Shown here: positions 33,601-43,989 of the stretch, in pieces
How the letters are laid out: each line of letters starts with the position of its first letter
Numbering within the stretch: position 1 is the first letter of the stretch
Origin: Poa pratensis
Taxonomy: Eukaryota; Streptophyta; Magnoliopsida; Poales; Poaceae
Assembly: GCA_947311845.1 (NCBI GenBank)
Contig: CAMZMU010000107.1
Coordinates: forward strand, 14,282,498 to 14,346,497
Length of the DNA: 64,000 nucleotides
Direction of reading: 5' to 3'
Position numbers and translations under genes: made by a program
The notes under the pieces: model-generated
The model's input: only the letters and a program-made list of their open reading frames with translations
Database searches by the model: none
Told to the model about the DNA's origin: nothing

Positions 33601-34080
33601 CCTCTGTTTGCACCTCTTCAATTTGTTTTCCTTGTCATCATAGCGAATCATTCGATCCCCTTTGACCTTTCGCGCAGCACTGTTCATGCACCCCTTGAAT
33701 TATACAAGACAGAATAAAAAGCCTAAGCAGGAGGTAGCTTAGAGTATGGCCACTGTTGACTGCTGCCCATGGCGCGCACAGTGGAAGATCTGCAGCTTGC
33801 ATGCTGCGGAGGGACGTCGGGGAGGCGTGCCAACAGTAGAGGTGACAGGAAATTGGCGGGAGTTTCGTGTAGGCGTAGCGTCCACACAGGCACCGATCCT
33901 CGTCCTCGTCACCGGAGCGCGCCAAATGAATGCGAAAACTGCACCTCGTCGGCTCGTCGCAGCTGGTGCATGTTCTGAGAGAGGTCAGCCATAGACGGGA
34001 GAGCGCCGCCGTCAGATCAGCGATGGACTGTCGGGCAAGGCGACCGGGGCGCGGTGTGCATCAGTGCATACCTGCGCGCG
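30628..34080. other. Long gene-free stretch
   Basis: I see no supported gene in these 3.4 kb. A short duplication AGTGGATGTTAGATTTCATA occurs twice at about 31008-31050. Sequence near 31653 beginning TTTAGGGATGGCACCG resembles a hAT-type MITE end, but I could not define its partner. Frames are short and overlap on both strands. Confidence 0.5.
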
Positions 34081-34263
34081 GCCGCAGAAGCTGGACTCTG
34101 GCGGCGAGAGTTCAATGCGTCCACGCCTGACGGCTGGCTGCGAGCAGTCGGGAGCATAAAGAGATTGTCGGCCGCAGAAGCTGGAGGACTCCGGCGGCGA
34201 GAGTTCAATGCGTCCACGCCTGACGGCTGGCTGCAAGCAGTCGGGAGCATAAAGAGATTGTCT
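34081..34263. repeat. 90-bp tandem repeat, two copies
   Basis: Units start at 34081 and 34171, both with GCCGCAGAAGCTGGA. They differ by a 3-bp insertion (GGA) and a few substitutions. Both end ATAAAGAGATTGTC. Confidence 0.9.
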
Positions 34264-34414
34264 CCGCGCGCTGCGTTCGAGGAGGCGACAGCGTAAGTAC
34301 TATGCGTCGCCGCAGGAGCAAGTAAACGGCCGGGGTATAGTGGATGCTGTGGCAGCCTCGCGCGCAGAAGGCTTGATCAGCTACAGTCTCTCCCTGCATC
34401 CATCGACCGCAAAC

Positions 34415-34725
34415 CCTAGTTTTAAAAACCGGACCGGTCACTGAACCGGCGAGGCTCTCGGTTCCGGTTTCACCGGTCGAACCGCCGGTTCAATCGGTTC
34501 AGTAGCGACAAAAAAACCGGCAAAAACCGGCAAATTTAATAAATAAGTAAGCTAATTTCGAATTTTTCATCATTTCTAATTTATTTTTCATATATTTCAT
34601 TATTTTTAATTTATTTTTTCCGGTTTTTTGATACTCCGGTCTTTTGCGCTTAAAAAACCAGCCGGGCTGCCGGTTCCGGTTTTTTCCGGTCCGACCGGCG
34701 GTCCGGTCCGGTTTTTAAAACTAGG
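34415..34725. mobile_element. hAT-type MITE, 311 bp
   Basis: Perfect terminal inverted repeats starting CCTAGTTTTAAAAACCGGAC are flanked by the exact 8-bp duplication CCGCAAAC (34407-34414 and 34726-34733). The interior is rich in CCGGTT motifs and has no reading frame. The 8-bp duplication places it in hAT. Confidence 0.9.
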
Positions 34726-34733
34726 CCGCAAAC

Positions 34734-36554
34734 TGCTCGCGCAACAGAGAGAGGGTCTCAGAGGGAGGGACCTATATAGATAGCTAGGCTTTGGCAATGG
34801 CACGGGGCGCCGCTCACTTTTGCCGTCAGCCGTGTCCGTGGATTTGATCGAGTAGAGACGCCATCAATGATCAATGGTGGTGCAGTGTGAAGGCAGCTTG
34901 TGAATCGTCATGTATATATATTTTCGGGCCCGGCCGAGGTAGCTCTTGGTTATCGGTCCCGCTGTCTGTCAACCATGTCTAGCTCTCTTTCTGTTGCTTA
35001 CTTGTGAGGAAATTGCACAAACCACCACTTATTGGTGCTAGTTTTGCGCAAAACACTTACTTTTGAAATTTGTTGCAGAGAACACCTATTATTGGGATAA
35101 TAAGTTGCAGCTAGGTCTAATCTAGTGTTTGTCTTTGTTAATCTGACTGCTGACAAGTAGGTCCGGCTTGTAAGTGCCCATGTGGCAAAAACAACCCGGC
35201 CACATCAAGCACCTAATTAAAATCAAAGAAAAAAACGGTGAAAGAAGAGGCCCGGTCCAACTAAACAAGGGCCGAACATATCTCGAGTCCTCTCGTCAGA
35301 CTCGAGAGCCAAACTTGTTTATCCTAAATTCAATTTTTTGGTGTGAAATAATTATTTTTGTATAGATGCAGCATGGAGACCAGCAATGGCAGTACCAAGG
35401 AGATAAATAGTAATCCCCAATGCCGCATGGAGTGGCCTTCTGATTGGTACATCGAGGAACTAAGGGCAATCACATTAAGATTGACCCATGAACAACCAGC
35501 ATAAATTAATGCAGGATCTATGAATCGCACATCGACTCTTGAGACGTTATATAGATCGATGGTCCTTGCATGCGTGGATGATGGGTGATCACCGGCCTTA
35601 AGACCTCACCGCACGCATTACATATACTCCCTCGGTTCTAAATTAGATGATTTTCCATTCTCATCCCCCTCCTGTGCTCTCTGCTGACTTTTGCCGCGTT
35701 TTACCGTGATGGATCGGGTAGCAGGCAGGATTAATGCGGTAGCTCCTTCTCATCCCCCTCCTGTGCTCGATCTCTGCTCTGTCTGCTGTGGCCGGCCTCC
35801 AGTACGCTACCAACAACAGCAAGTGCACAGCTAGCATTACTATATATGTATCGACATGCAGTTCTCACGATCGATCGATATGTCTTTGCAAGGTTGTACT
35901 AGCTTGTAAGTGTCGTCCCGTGCTGCTCGATCGCAAATCTGAAAAGTAAAATTAAGGGTCGGCCGGGGAGGAAAGCAGCTAAGCTAGCCGGGGATATGCA
36001 TGTTCCTAGCTCCTCGAGATTTGCAAAGCTCGATCGATGGATCGCCATGCCTCCAATTTGACCAACTGGACACGGACGTGGTGTATCCGTGTATGTGGAG
36101 GAATAAAGAAGAACCGTGTTGCACCAGCAAATCGACGTACGGTGAGTGAGGCGCCATACAATTATGCTCTCCTCGATCGATCGACGATCTAGCAGCAGTA
36201 ACTTTGGTTGGGCAGGCAAATACTCTAGCTAGGAGTAGAGTACGGTTTGGACTTTGGCCCGATGGATGGATCGATCGAGAGGATCGGAGGAGGAGGACCA
36301 CTGTCCAGAAATCACACACGGGACCACCGTACATTCCAAGAGGCACGCGCTGACGAGCATACCGGCCTCTTGGAATGTCCTGTATATACTAGTCCTAGTC
36401 CTGATCTAACCTCGTCGATCGACGACCCTCCTCCGATCCGATCCGATCATCCGATCCCCGGTAAGAGAAAAGAAGCGCTCCATGAGTAGGACGATCGCGG
36501 CGGGGGAGTATCCGATGAATACCACGCGCGCGCGTAGTGCCTGGATCGGGCGCT
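34734..36554. other. Intergenic with MITE remnant and small hairpin
   Basis: A truncated Stowaway-type end (CTCCCTCGGTTCTAAATTAG) lies at 35627-35646. A perfect 13-bp inverted repeat with a 22-nt loop lies at 36331-36343/36366-36378. No gene is seen. Confidence 0.55.
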
Positions 36555-37433
36555 CCTTTTTCTGAACTCTGAACTACTACTACTACGTGAATCCACGAGC
36601 GCGGGGGCAAAAGGTCTATGATGTGTGGGTAGTACTGATGAGTACAACGTCTTGGTGATGCGTACTGTGTCATGTGTTGTACTCCCTCCGTTTTTTAATA
36701 TAAGATGTTTTAGCATTTGTCCACATGCACATATATACAAATGTATGTAGACATGCATTAGTGTGCATGTTCACTCACTTTAGTATGTATCTAGACAACA
36801 TGTACAACACCTAAAACATCTTATATTAAAAAACGGAGGGAGTAAGTACGTGAGGCCGGCGCCACTCTCGATCGGGTCAAGCTAGACCCCTCGGGAAGTG
36901 GGCAAAGAAGATTTCAGCAGCAGCCAGCAGCCCGCAGCCAGCAGCCCACGCCGACACGCCGTGTGTGTGCCGTGACTCACCACCGATCGCGATCGATCAT
37001 CATGTGGCGGCATTTCTCGCCTCGCTTTCCACCGGCACTCCGCTCGGTGCCCAACCAACCGATCAAGTTGCTTAACTAGAAGGGGGTTTTGTGGGTGAAA
37101 TTAAGTGTTGTAGAATCGGATCGGATGGCTCTCGATCTCCATTGCGATGGCTTATGACGCGATCGTTGGGGGCATGATACGCACATCGGTAGATGACGCA
37201 ATGGTCGCCTCGATCGCCTAGACGGCCTTCTCCAATCCGGAATTCCAATATACATACTCAACCTTCTCCAATCGCCTCGCCTAGCGGAGTACTTCAATAT
37301 AGTTCTCTCTAAAACCTTTGGTTGAAGATATAACTATCCCAAGCTTTTATAAACTTTACCATCATTACATATTTTTTGAAATATTCATAGTAGGTAGTTG
37401 AAAAAAAAGCATACACATACGTTTCTACGAGGA
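36555..37433 (+). repeat. Copia flank, copy 1 (contains a MITE)
   Basis: This segment to the left of the copia 3' LTR recurs at 38732-39418, to the left of the second LTR. The two copies are closely similar except for the 161-bp MITE and small indels. Confidence 0.8.
36682..36842. mobile_element. Stowaway MITE, 161 bp (B)
   Basis: Terminal repeats CTCCCTCCGTTTTTTAATAT and their complement at the right end are flanked by TA. It belongs to the same family as the element at 26201-26361. The paralogous segment at 38732-39418 lacks it exactly and keeps a single TA. Confidence 0.92.
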
Positions 37434-37855
37434 TGTTATAGACAATAGCAAGAAAACGATGAAGTGGCGGAAAGATCTAACAGCGGGGACACGAGATTTA
37501 GCGTGGAAAACCCCTCCAACAATGGAGGAGAAAAAAAACCACGGGCGCCAACCCTCAATACTTCACTATATCGGGTGAGGTTACAAACGCCGTGGGTTTA
37601 CAATGTATGGCTTACCCCAAACGGCGGTTTACAAGATGTATTTATGGTGGTGCAAAATCCTAAGTCAGCTGCAGTCTGACTCAGAAATGATCCGTACCGT
37701 ACCGCGGGGGCTGCCGCCCCCCGCACCCCCCTCCGTGCATCCCGGACGGGTCTGCGACCATGATGGGCCAACTTCAAACTCTGGGGCACTCCGCTCACCT
37801 CCTCACAAGTTGGTCTTTATCGGTATATACGAATTTGGATCAACATAAAACAACA
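37434..37855 (-). repeat. Copia 3' LTR
   Basis: It is bounded by TG..CA termini (minus strand), with GAGGA at 37429-37433 on its outer side. It matches 39419-39832. Confidence 0.8.
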
Positions 37856-37951
37856 CTCCACCTTGACACAAATTCCATCTTGTAGCATGAACGAGAAATT
37901 TCACCCTGAAACAACAAAGAAAACACCTTCGACGCCAAACAGCCTCTTGGG

Positions 37952-38705
37952 CTAGACAGTGATACCAACTAATCCTGAGAAAAGCTCAAACTTAGTAACA
38001 AGAACTGACTTTGTCATCATATCAACAGGATTATCATGAGTACTTATCTTGCATACCTGCAACTTACCTTGTGCAACAACATCACGCACATAATGGTACT
38101 TGACGTCAATGTGTTTTGTTCTCTCATGGAACATCTGATTCTTAGTAAGGTAAATAGCAATCTGACTATCACAAAACAGGTTAATGCAAATATCATCTCC
38201 ACAAAGCTCAGCAAACAAACCTTTCAGCCAAACCCATTCTTTACATGCTTCAGCAATAGCCATGTACTCTGCTTCAGTGGTAGATTGGGCAACAACAGAT
38301 TGCAACGTTGCCCTCCAACTCACTGCACAACCACCAAGCGTGAACACATAACCTGTGAGGGATCTCCTCTTATCCAAATCGGCAGCAAAATCTGAATCCA
38401 CATAGCCTGCGAGTCCCTCACCAGTCATGCCGAACTTCAGGCAAGCATTGGATGTGCCACGAAGGTACCTGAAAATTCATTGAACAGCCTTCCAATGTTC
38501 TTTATTAGGATTAGCCATGTTTCTACTAACCAAACTCATATAATATGATAAATTTGGACGTGAGCAAACCATGGCATACATTAAAGAACCAACAGCACTA
38601 GAATATGGAACTCTAGACATGTACTCAAAATTCTCATCCGTACTAGGACATTGTTCAGCTGACAATTTAAAGTGAGGAGCAATAGGAATACTAACAGAAT
38701 TCCAT
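37952..38705 (-). pseudogene. Copia polyprotein tail: RT end and RNase H
   Basis: The minus-strand frame encodes the end of reverse transcriptase (SRVPYSSAVGSLMYAMVCSR) and then copia RNase H. Acidic residues are seen in [18 protein letters not shown] and NLFCDSQIA, and the [12 protein letters not shown] segment follows. A TGA at 38477-38479 interrupts the frame where the family has a tryptophan codon before IFRYLRGT. Everything upstream of RT is deleted. Confidence 0.85.
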
Positions 38706-38730
38706 GAATTTTGAGTACATGTCTAGAGTT
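38609..38730. repeat. 25-bp inverted repeat at the copia breakpoint
   Basis: Bases 38609-38633 are repeated perfectly in inverse orientation at 38706-38730, with a 72-nt spacer. The left arm is genuine copia RT coding sequence. The right arm lies exactly between the end of copia sequence and the start of the duplicated flank. Confidence 0.9.
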
Positions 38731-38731
38731 G

Positions 38732-39418
38732 AATTTTTCTCAACTCTGAACTACTACTACTACTACGTGAATCCACGAGCGCGGGGGCAAAAGGTCTGTG
38801 ATGTGTGGGTAGTACTGATGAGTACAACGTCTTGGTGATGCGTACTGTGTCATGTGTGGTAAGTACGTGAGGCCGGCGTCGGGTCAAGCTAGCGTCTCCC
38901 CTCGGGAAGTGGGCAAAGAAGATTTCAGCAGCCCACGCCGACACGCCGTGTGTGTGCCGTGACTCACCACCGATCGCGATCGATCATCATGTGGCGGCAT
39001 TTCTCGCCTCGCTTTCCACCGGCACTCCGCTCGGTGCCCAGCCAACCGATCAAGTTGCTTAACTAGATCGAAGGGGGTTTTCTGGGTGAAAGTGTTGTAG
39101 AATCGGATCGGATTCTCGATCTCCATTGCGATGGCTTATGATGCGATCGTTGGGGGCATGATACGCACACCGGTAGATGACGCAATGGTCGCCTCGATCG
39201 CCTAGACGGCCTTCTCCAATCCGGAATTCCAATATACACATACTCAACCTTCTCCAATCGCCTCGCCTAGCGGAGTACTTCAATCTAGTTCTCTCTAAAA
39301 CCTTTGGTTGAAGATATATCTATCCCAAGCTTTTATAAACTTTACCATCATTACATATTTTTTAAAATATTCATAGTAGGTACTTGAAAAAAAGCATACA
39401 CATACGTTTCTACGAGGA
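38732..39418 (+). repeat. Copia flank, copy 2 (no MITE)
   Basis: This is the second copy of 36555-37433. It reads GTGTGGTAAGTACGTGAGG where copy 1 has the MITE. It ends in the same ACGAGGA before an LTR. Confidence 0.8.
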
Positions 39419-39832
39419 TGTTATACACAATAGCAAGAAAACGATGAAGTAGCGGAAAGATCTAACAGCGGGGACACGAGATTTAGCGTGGAAAACCCCT
39501 CCAACAATGGAGGAGAAAAACCACGGGCGCCAGCTAGCAATACTTCACTATATCGGGTGAAGTTACAAACGCCGTGGGTTTACAATGTATGACTTACCCC
39601 AAACGGCGGCTTACAAGATGTATTTATGGTGGTGCAAAACCCTAAGTCAGCTGCAGTCTGACTCGGAAACGATCTGTACCGTACCGCGGGGGCTGCCCCC
39701 CCCCCCCCCCCCCGCACCCCCTCCGTGCATCCCGGACGGGCCTGCGACCATGATGATCCGGGGCGCTCCGCTCTTCTCGTCACAAGTTGGCATTTATCAG
39801 TATATACAAATTTGGATCAACATAAAACAACA
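39419..39832 (-). repeat. Copia second (5'-side) LTR
   Basis: It matches 37434-37855 and is followed by the target duplication GAGGA at 39833-39837. It contains an 18-base run of C at 39696-39713 where the other LTR has a shorter, interrupted run. No primer-binding site adjoins its inner edge. Confidence 0.78.
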
Positions 39833-39837
39833 GAGGA

Positions 39838-41137
39838 TTCATAATACCGTATTTTTCAGGCTTATCAATATATTAAGGTATAAATTTTCGGGAAGTTGGG
39901 CCTTGGAGATGATGTTGATTTCCCAAATGACAGATGATAACCTTTAAGCTCCGAATGGATGTCGACGGTCAAGGCTTGGCATTGCCTTTCGGATGCGAAG
40001 CAATACCAATGTCAAGGCTGAATACCAACATTCTTCTTCGCATGTTTATGTAACTAAAACTTACACTTGATGTTGTTGAGGTTGAATGACAATTTGTGCT
40101 TGGATGGTCAAAATGTTGAACTGAACTTGTGCGAGAGTATGACCATTACATTGTTTGCTACATATTTCAAAATGTTCTGTGTGAAATGACAATCACATAT
40201 TGTGTGAAATGGTCACATAAACTTAGAACTACCCAAAGCATCAATAAATGGCCAAATGTCCAGCAGCCACAACAATGTGTAATCTTGAAAATAAGTAAAT
40301 AATATGATGAGAACACCGCATATCAACTAAGAGGAAGGCTTGGTTTGAAGTATGTCTACATGGTGTGCTTGGATGGAACAATTTTCATTTTCTTTTCTAT
40401 TTATCATATTGGTACTTTTATGTAATCTCACCGTGATTATGATTTATGACTTTTGCATATTTGTGTGCTTTTATTTGTTGATAATCATATCTATACTATT
40501 TATTGGAGGACAGGTTAGATTAAAACAATCAGATATAGGTAATCCGATGTCAGCCATTACTCCTTGATCATCTTATTTTGCCGATTTGGGCCCACAGCCC
40601 AACTCCCTCAGTGTGCCTTCCTCCTGGCTCCCTTTCCATCCCGTCCCCTGCCGCCCCCAGTCTCCACGGTCGCACGGCACCTCCATGGCTTCTCCTGTTC
40701 TCCATAGACTCGCGGTCCCGTAACCCTAGTGGTAGACCTGTTGCGGCGGCGGCTGGTGGCCCGACTCCTACCCCGGCACGCATCTCCATTCCCAATCTCT
40801 CTGCCCGAGGCAGTAACGAGGACGAGAGAGCCCAGGAGCGAACAGGAGCAGGCGCTTTCCGCTTGTAGGGTTCGTCCCCGCTGGTGGCCTGCTGCTTGCC
40901 GCTGGTGCTTGCCTTCGACTTGGCGGCTGCTGCCTGTTGCCTGCTTGGCCGCCGCTATAATCTGTATACCCGCTTAGTGGCTTTGCCTGCTGCTGCTACA
41001 AACTACTTGTCGGAGGTTGGTTATACTGGATTTAGCGAATAGCGCGCACCCTTACCTGTGCCCGTGGAGACCGGCAGGACTGTATTTCTTCTCCCTGCCG
41101 GTGCTCTGGATTGTAACGTCGACTAGGTGCTTCAGAT
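39838..41137. other. Intergenic; GC-rich gene-like segment without gene
   Basis: Bases 40580-41130 are GC-rich and look like a gene's 5' region interrupted by the Mutator-like element at 41147. Frames there are proline/serine/arginine-rich, without domain features. No gene is called. Confidence 0.4.
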
Positions 41138-41439
41138 TTTGGAGAAGAGTTAAACGCTTGAGGAGTCACGAAGTTGACACAGATGAGCGCATTAGTCATC
41201 AACTCAAAAAATGCAAACTATTGGTCACATAGTTGTGAGTTAGAGCCAAGTTGGTCACTCCGTCAAGACGGACGTTAAGTCGCTGACGTGGCAGTTTGTT
41301 TTTTACAAAATACACCCTATATTTTCCTTGTTCGCATCTATTTGTCCTATTGAAAAAATTTAGGCTAGAGCCCGCTCCCTGCGGGCCGCCGTGGCTTGCT
41401 CGCTGGCCGCGTCGCGTCGCCGTGCCCGCTCGTCGAAGG

Positions 41440-41725
41440 CGGCTCTGAGGCGGCCGGAGGTGTCAGCCGTCCAAGTCTCGTCCATTCCCATCGCGGCGGC
41501 GACCGCGCTCAGGATGGCCGGGTTGGCCTCGACGCAGGCAACGGCCCCGTCTAGAACGTGCTGGTCACCGCGGCCTCGGGCGGCGTGGGCAGCCTCGCCG
41601 TGCAGCTGGCGAGCCTAGCGGGGCAGCACCACGTCACGGCCACCTGCAGGGCGCGCAACCTGGACGGCTGGACCTCGTCCATGGCCTTGGCGCCGACGAG
41701 GCGCTGGACTACGGCACGCCGTCTT
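41440..41725 (+). pseudogene. Captured quinone-oxidoreductase (MDR family) fragment
   Basis: Frames encode a piece of a zinc-independent medium-chain dehydrogenase/quinone oxidoreductase: SSIPIAAATALRM, then the nucleotide-binding segment NVLVTAASGGVGSLAVQLAS and HHVTATCRARNLD. A frame change leads to LGADEALDYGTP. A TAG lies just before NVLVT and a frameshift follows NLD, so the fragment is not functional. It contains only the centre of the NADPH-binding fold, with no intact ends. Its source gene is not in this window. Confidence 0.85.
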
Positions 41726-42018
41726 CGTTTTCTTCGCGCCCGGTTTGCCGCCGTCGCGGCGATTCTCCCGCTCGGACAAGGTCCCAGCCTCCCATGGATG
41801 TACTTGCTAGCCTCCTCAAACAGCTTGATGGATTGGCTAGTACCGTACGTGAGTACGTGAGCAGCTAGCTCTCTTGAACAATCGGAACGATCGGAAAGGC
41901 CGGCGCGAGGCGATCCCGCGAAAGGTGCTGAGGACCGGTGGAGGCACTAGGGGCGCGGGAATGCGCTGAATCGCCGGCGTAGCGGCAAGCTAGTGCGCAA
42001 CATGCGGCAGGTTGCACG

Positions 42019-43193
42019 CAGGGGCGAAGCCAGGAAATAAGGTCGCCGGTGTCAAAAGCGAATGTGTATATAGCTCACACGACTACATGCGCATCTGGTA
42101 TTAGTTAACATTTCTGTAATGTATATTTTTAGCAAACTCACATAATAAGAAGCATTAGTTGTAAATATATCTTAAATAAAGTCAGTTTATTAAAGTATTT
42201 ACCTCTCTATTTTGTTTCGGCCTCAATGGTCTTTCATCCTGACAAAAGGGGTCTATTTCACATCCGTGCATGGAGTTGATTATAGAAGTCTTTACTCCGA
42301 AAAGAAAATGATGCGGTGACTCATGAAATCATCACCAATGCAATTGCGTAGCAGTGTCTCCACTATTTTCATTGCTAAAAGCACTAGCAAAGGGCAAGGA
42401 AGAGTAGTAAGTCTAATATTTGATGGACCTTTTGTGATCAGGATCTTTTTTTTAAACCTGTGATCAGGATCATTGGTTGTGGGTGAAGGCGTTTTTTTTT
42501 TCAAATTCAAGAAATACTCCATTAAGATTTTACTACCTGTTAAATTAACAAGAGATCGCCAGTATCGAAATACGTACAAAATAATATATATGTGAAATTC
42601 GGTACACATTCCTTGTTTTTAGATTACCTCACATTGTGCCTGGGAGCGATTTAAGGACTAATCTTCTTTTACACTAATCTGGATTGTCAAAACCATGTGA
42701 TTTTTGATTACCCAATAGGTTAATACCCACCCAAACGGCCAAACCTCCAAACAAAGAAATAATTAACAATTAGAAATTGTAAATATTAAATCTCCTTCGG
42801 ATCAATTAGATGGAAAGAAAATTTGTAGTGGCACTAACAGATTCGCGTAGAGGGGAGTGGCGACAGCCGGCGGCGATCCACACTAGCAGACATGTGCTGG
42901 TCGCAGGATTTCGCGGAAAGGAAAAATAATTACGAGGCGGCGACGAAACGACGGTAATACGCGAGCAATTATTTTCCGTTGGATTGATTGATTCAGCTAA
43001 CCGTGGGCTGCTAGCGCTGCCTGGTTTGCGCATGAGCTAGTGGGCTTGCACACGTGAGTGGAGCCTCAGGGGCTGGGGTCAAAATCCTATTTTCACAGGG
43101 GTCATTTTTTTATACTGGGCTATACATAGGAGGGTTTGTGCCCAAGTCATCGGGGTCAACTGACCCCAGTCATATACTGTAGCTCCGCCCCTG
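42019..43193. mobile_element. hAT-like element nested in the Pack-MULE, 1175 bp
   Basis: Terminal inverted repeats CAGGGGCGAAGC and GCTCCGCCCCTG are flanked by the exact 8-bp duplication GTTGCACG (42011-42018 and 43194-43201). I found no transposase frame, so it is non-autonomous. Removing it and one duplication restores continuous Pack-MULE sequence. Confidence 0.88.
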
Positions 43194-43472
43194 GTTGCAC
43201 GGCTCGACCGCCCTACGCAGCGGTCACAGACGGACGGCTTGCCGCCGGCTGAGGAGGCAAATATAAATCGAAAAAGGACCTAGCAAGTAAAAGAAATAAA
43301 ATTATAAGGGTGTACTTGTAAAAATGGTATACCACGTCAGCGACTTAACGTCCGTCTTGACGGAGTGACCAATTTGGCTCTAACTCACAACTATGTGACC
43401 AATAGTTTGTATTTTTTGAGTTGATGACTGTGGCAACTTAGTGACTCCTCAAGCGTTTAACTCTTTGGAGAA

Positions 43473-43989
43473 TGTGGCGGTTACTTTCTCTTTTTTGCTG
43501 TTTGTTAGCAGTGCTCAGCAATTTCTGCAAACGATCTATAGTTGGAATCCGGGATTTGAATAAAAGTAGCTGTATGGTGGACGATGTTAAAGGTCGCATA
43601 GAGTAGAGAAAATCGCATCTCCTTATACTTGTTTCATGGAAAATGTTCAATCTTACATTGCAAGTCTCAGCATATGTTAGGTAACTCTGTCGCTGCGCTG
43701 AAGTTTATATGATGAGTAGAACTCATATCTCCATGATCCTTGTGAAAATTATAAATGATGCGCTCATGGGAGCTCATTATTTTAGAACGAAATATTTATT
43801 TCTCCTGGTATCTGAAATCATCTTCAGTGGTAACATCCTGACTTTTCTTACTGAAAGCTTATGCCATATTCTTATATTCCAGATCGCACAAGGAAAGTCA
43901 AGAACCCAAATGATTTCTTCGCAGGAATATTGTTTAGAACAATTGGTTTCCACATTTCACATTGACACCACGCATATACCATTTTGTTG
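43473..43989. other. Segment between Pack-MULE and interrupted frame
   Basis: This is low-complexity, AT-rich host sequence that continues the DNA left of the Pack-MULE. A frame at 43709-44071 has no recognisable family. A polypyrimidine-AG near 43884 could be a splice acceptor. Confidence 0.35.

Larger units (their letters stand above)
37434..39832 (-). mobile_element. Ty1/copia retrotransposon, internally rearranged
   Basis: Minus-strand LTRs start TGTTGTTTTATGTTGATCC: the 3' LTR at 37434-37855 (422 bp) and the second LTR at 39419-39832 (414 bp). The 5-bp duplication GAGGA occurs before 37434 and after 39832. A purine-rich AAGGTGGAG abuts the 3' LTR. Only the tail of the polyprotein (end of RT and RNase H) survives. 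Between it and the second LTR is a second copy of the left flanking DNA instead of a primer site, gag, protease, integrase and most of RT. The element cannot move on its own. Confidence 0.8.
41147..43463. mobile_element. Pack-MULE (Mutator-like TIR element), 2317 bp
   Basis: Long terminal inverted repeats of about 175 bp start GAGTTAAACGCTTGAGGAGT at both ends. The element is flanked by the exact 9-bp duplication TTTGGAGAA (41138-41146 and 43464-43472). Long TIRs with a 9-bp duplication are diagnostic of Mutator-like elements. There is no transposase. The interior carries a fragment of a host oxidoreductase gene, which makes it a Pack-MULE, and a nested hAT-like element at 42019-43193. Confidence 0.92.

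Noticed and set aside
33746..34296. Overlapping plus- and minus-strand frames as a gene
   Set aside because: They span a tandem repeat, lack domain features and have no credible promoter or splice structure.
36331..36378. MicroRNA precursor
   Set aside because: The stem is only 13 bp, too short for a plant miRNA precursor.
36555..39832. Interpretation of the whole ~1.1-kb repeated block as the copia LTR
   Set aside because: TG..CA ends, the typical LTR end sequence and the GAGGA duplication at 37429-37433 and 39833-39837 fit a 414-422 bp LTR with duplicated flank better.
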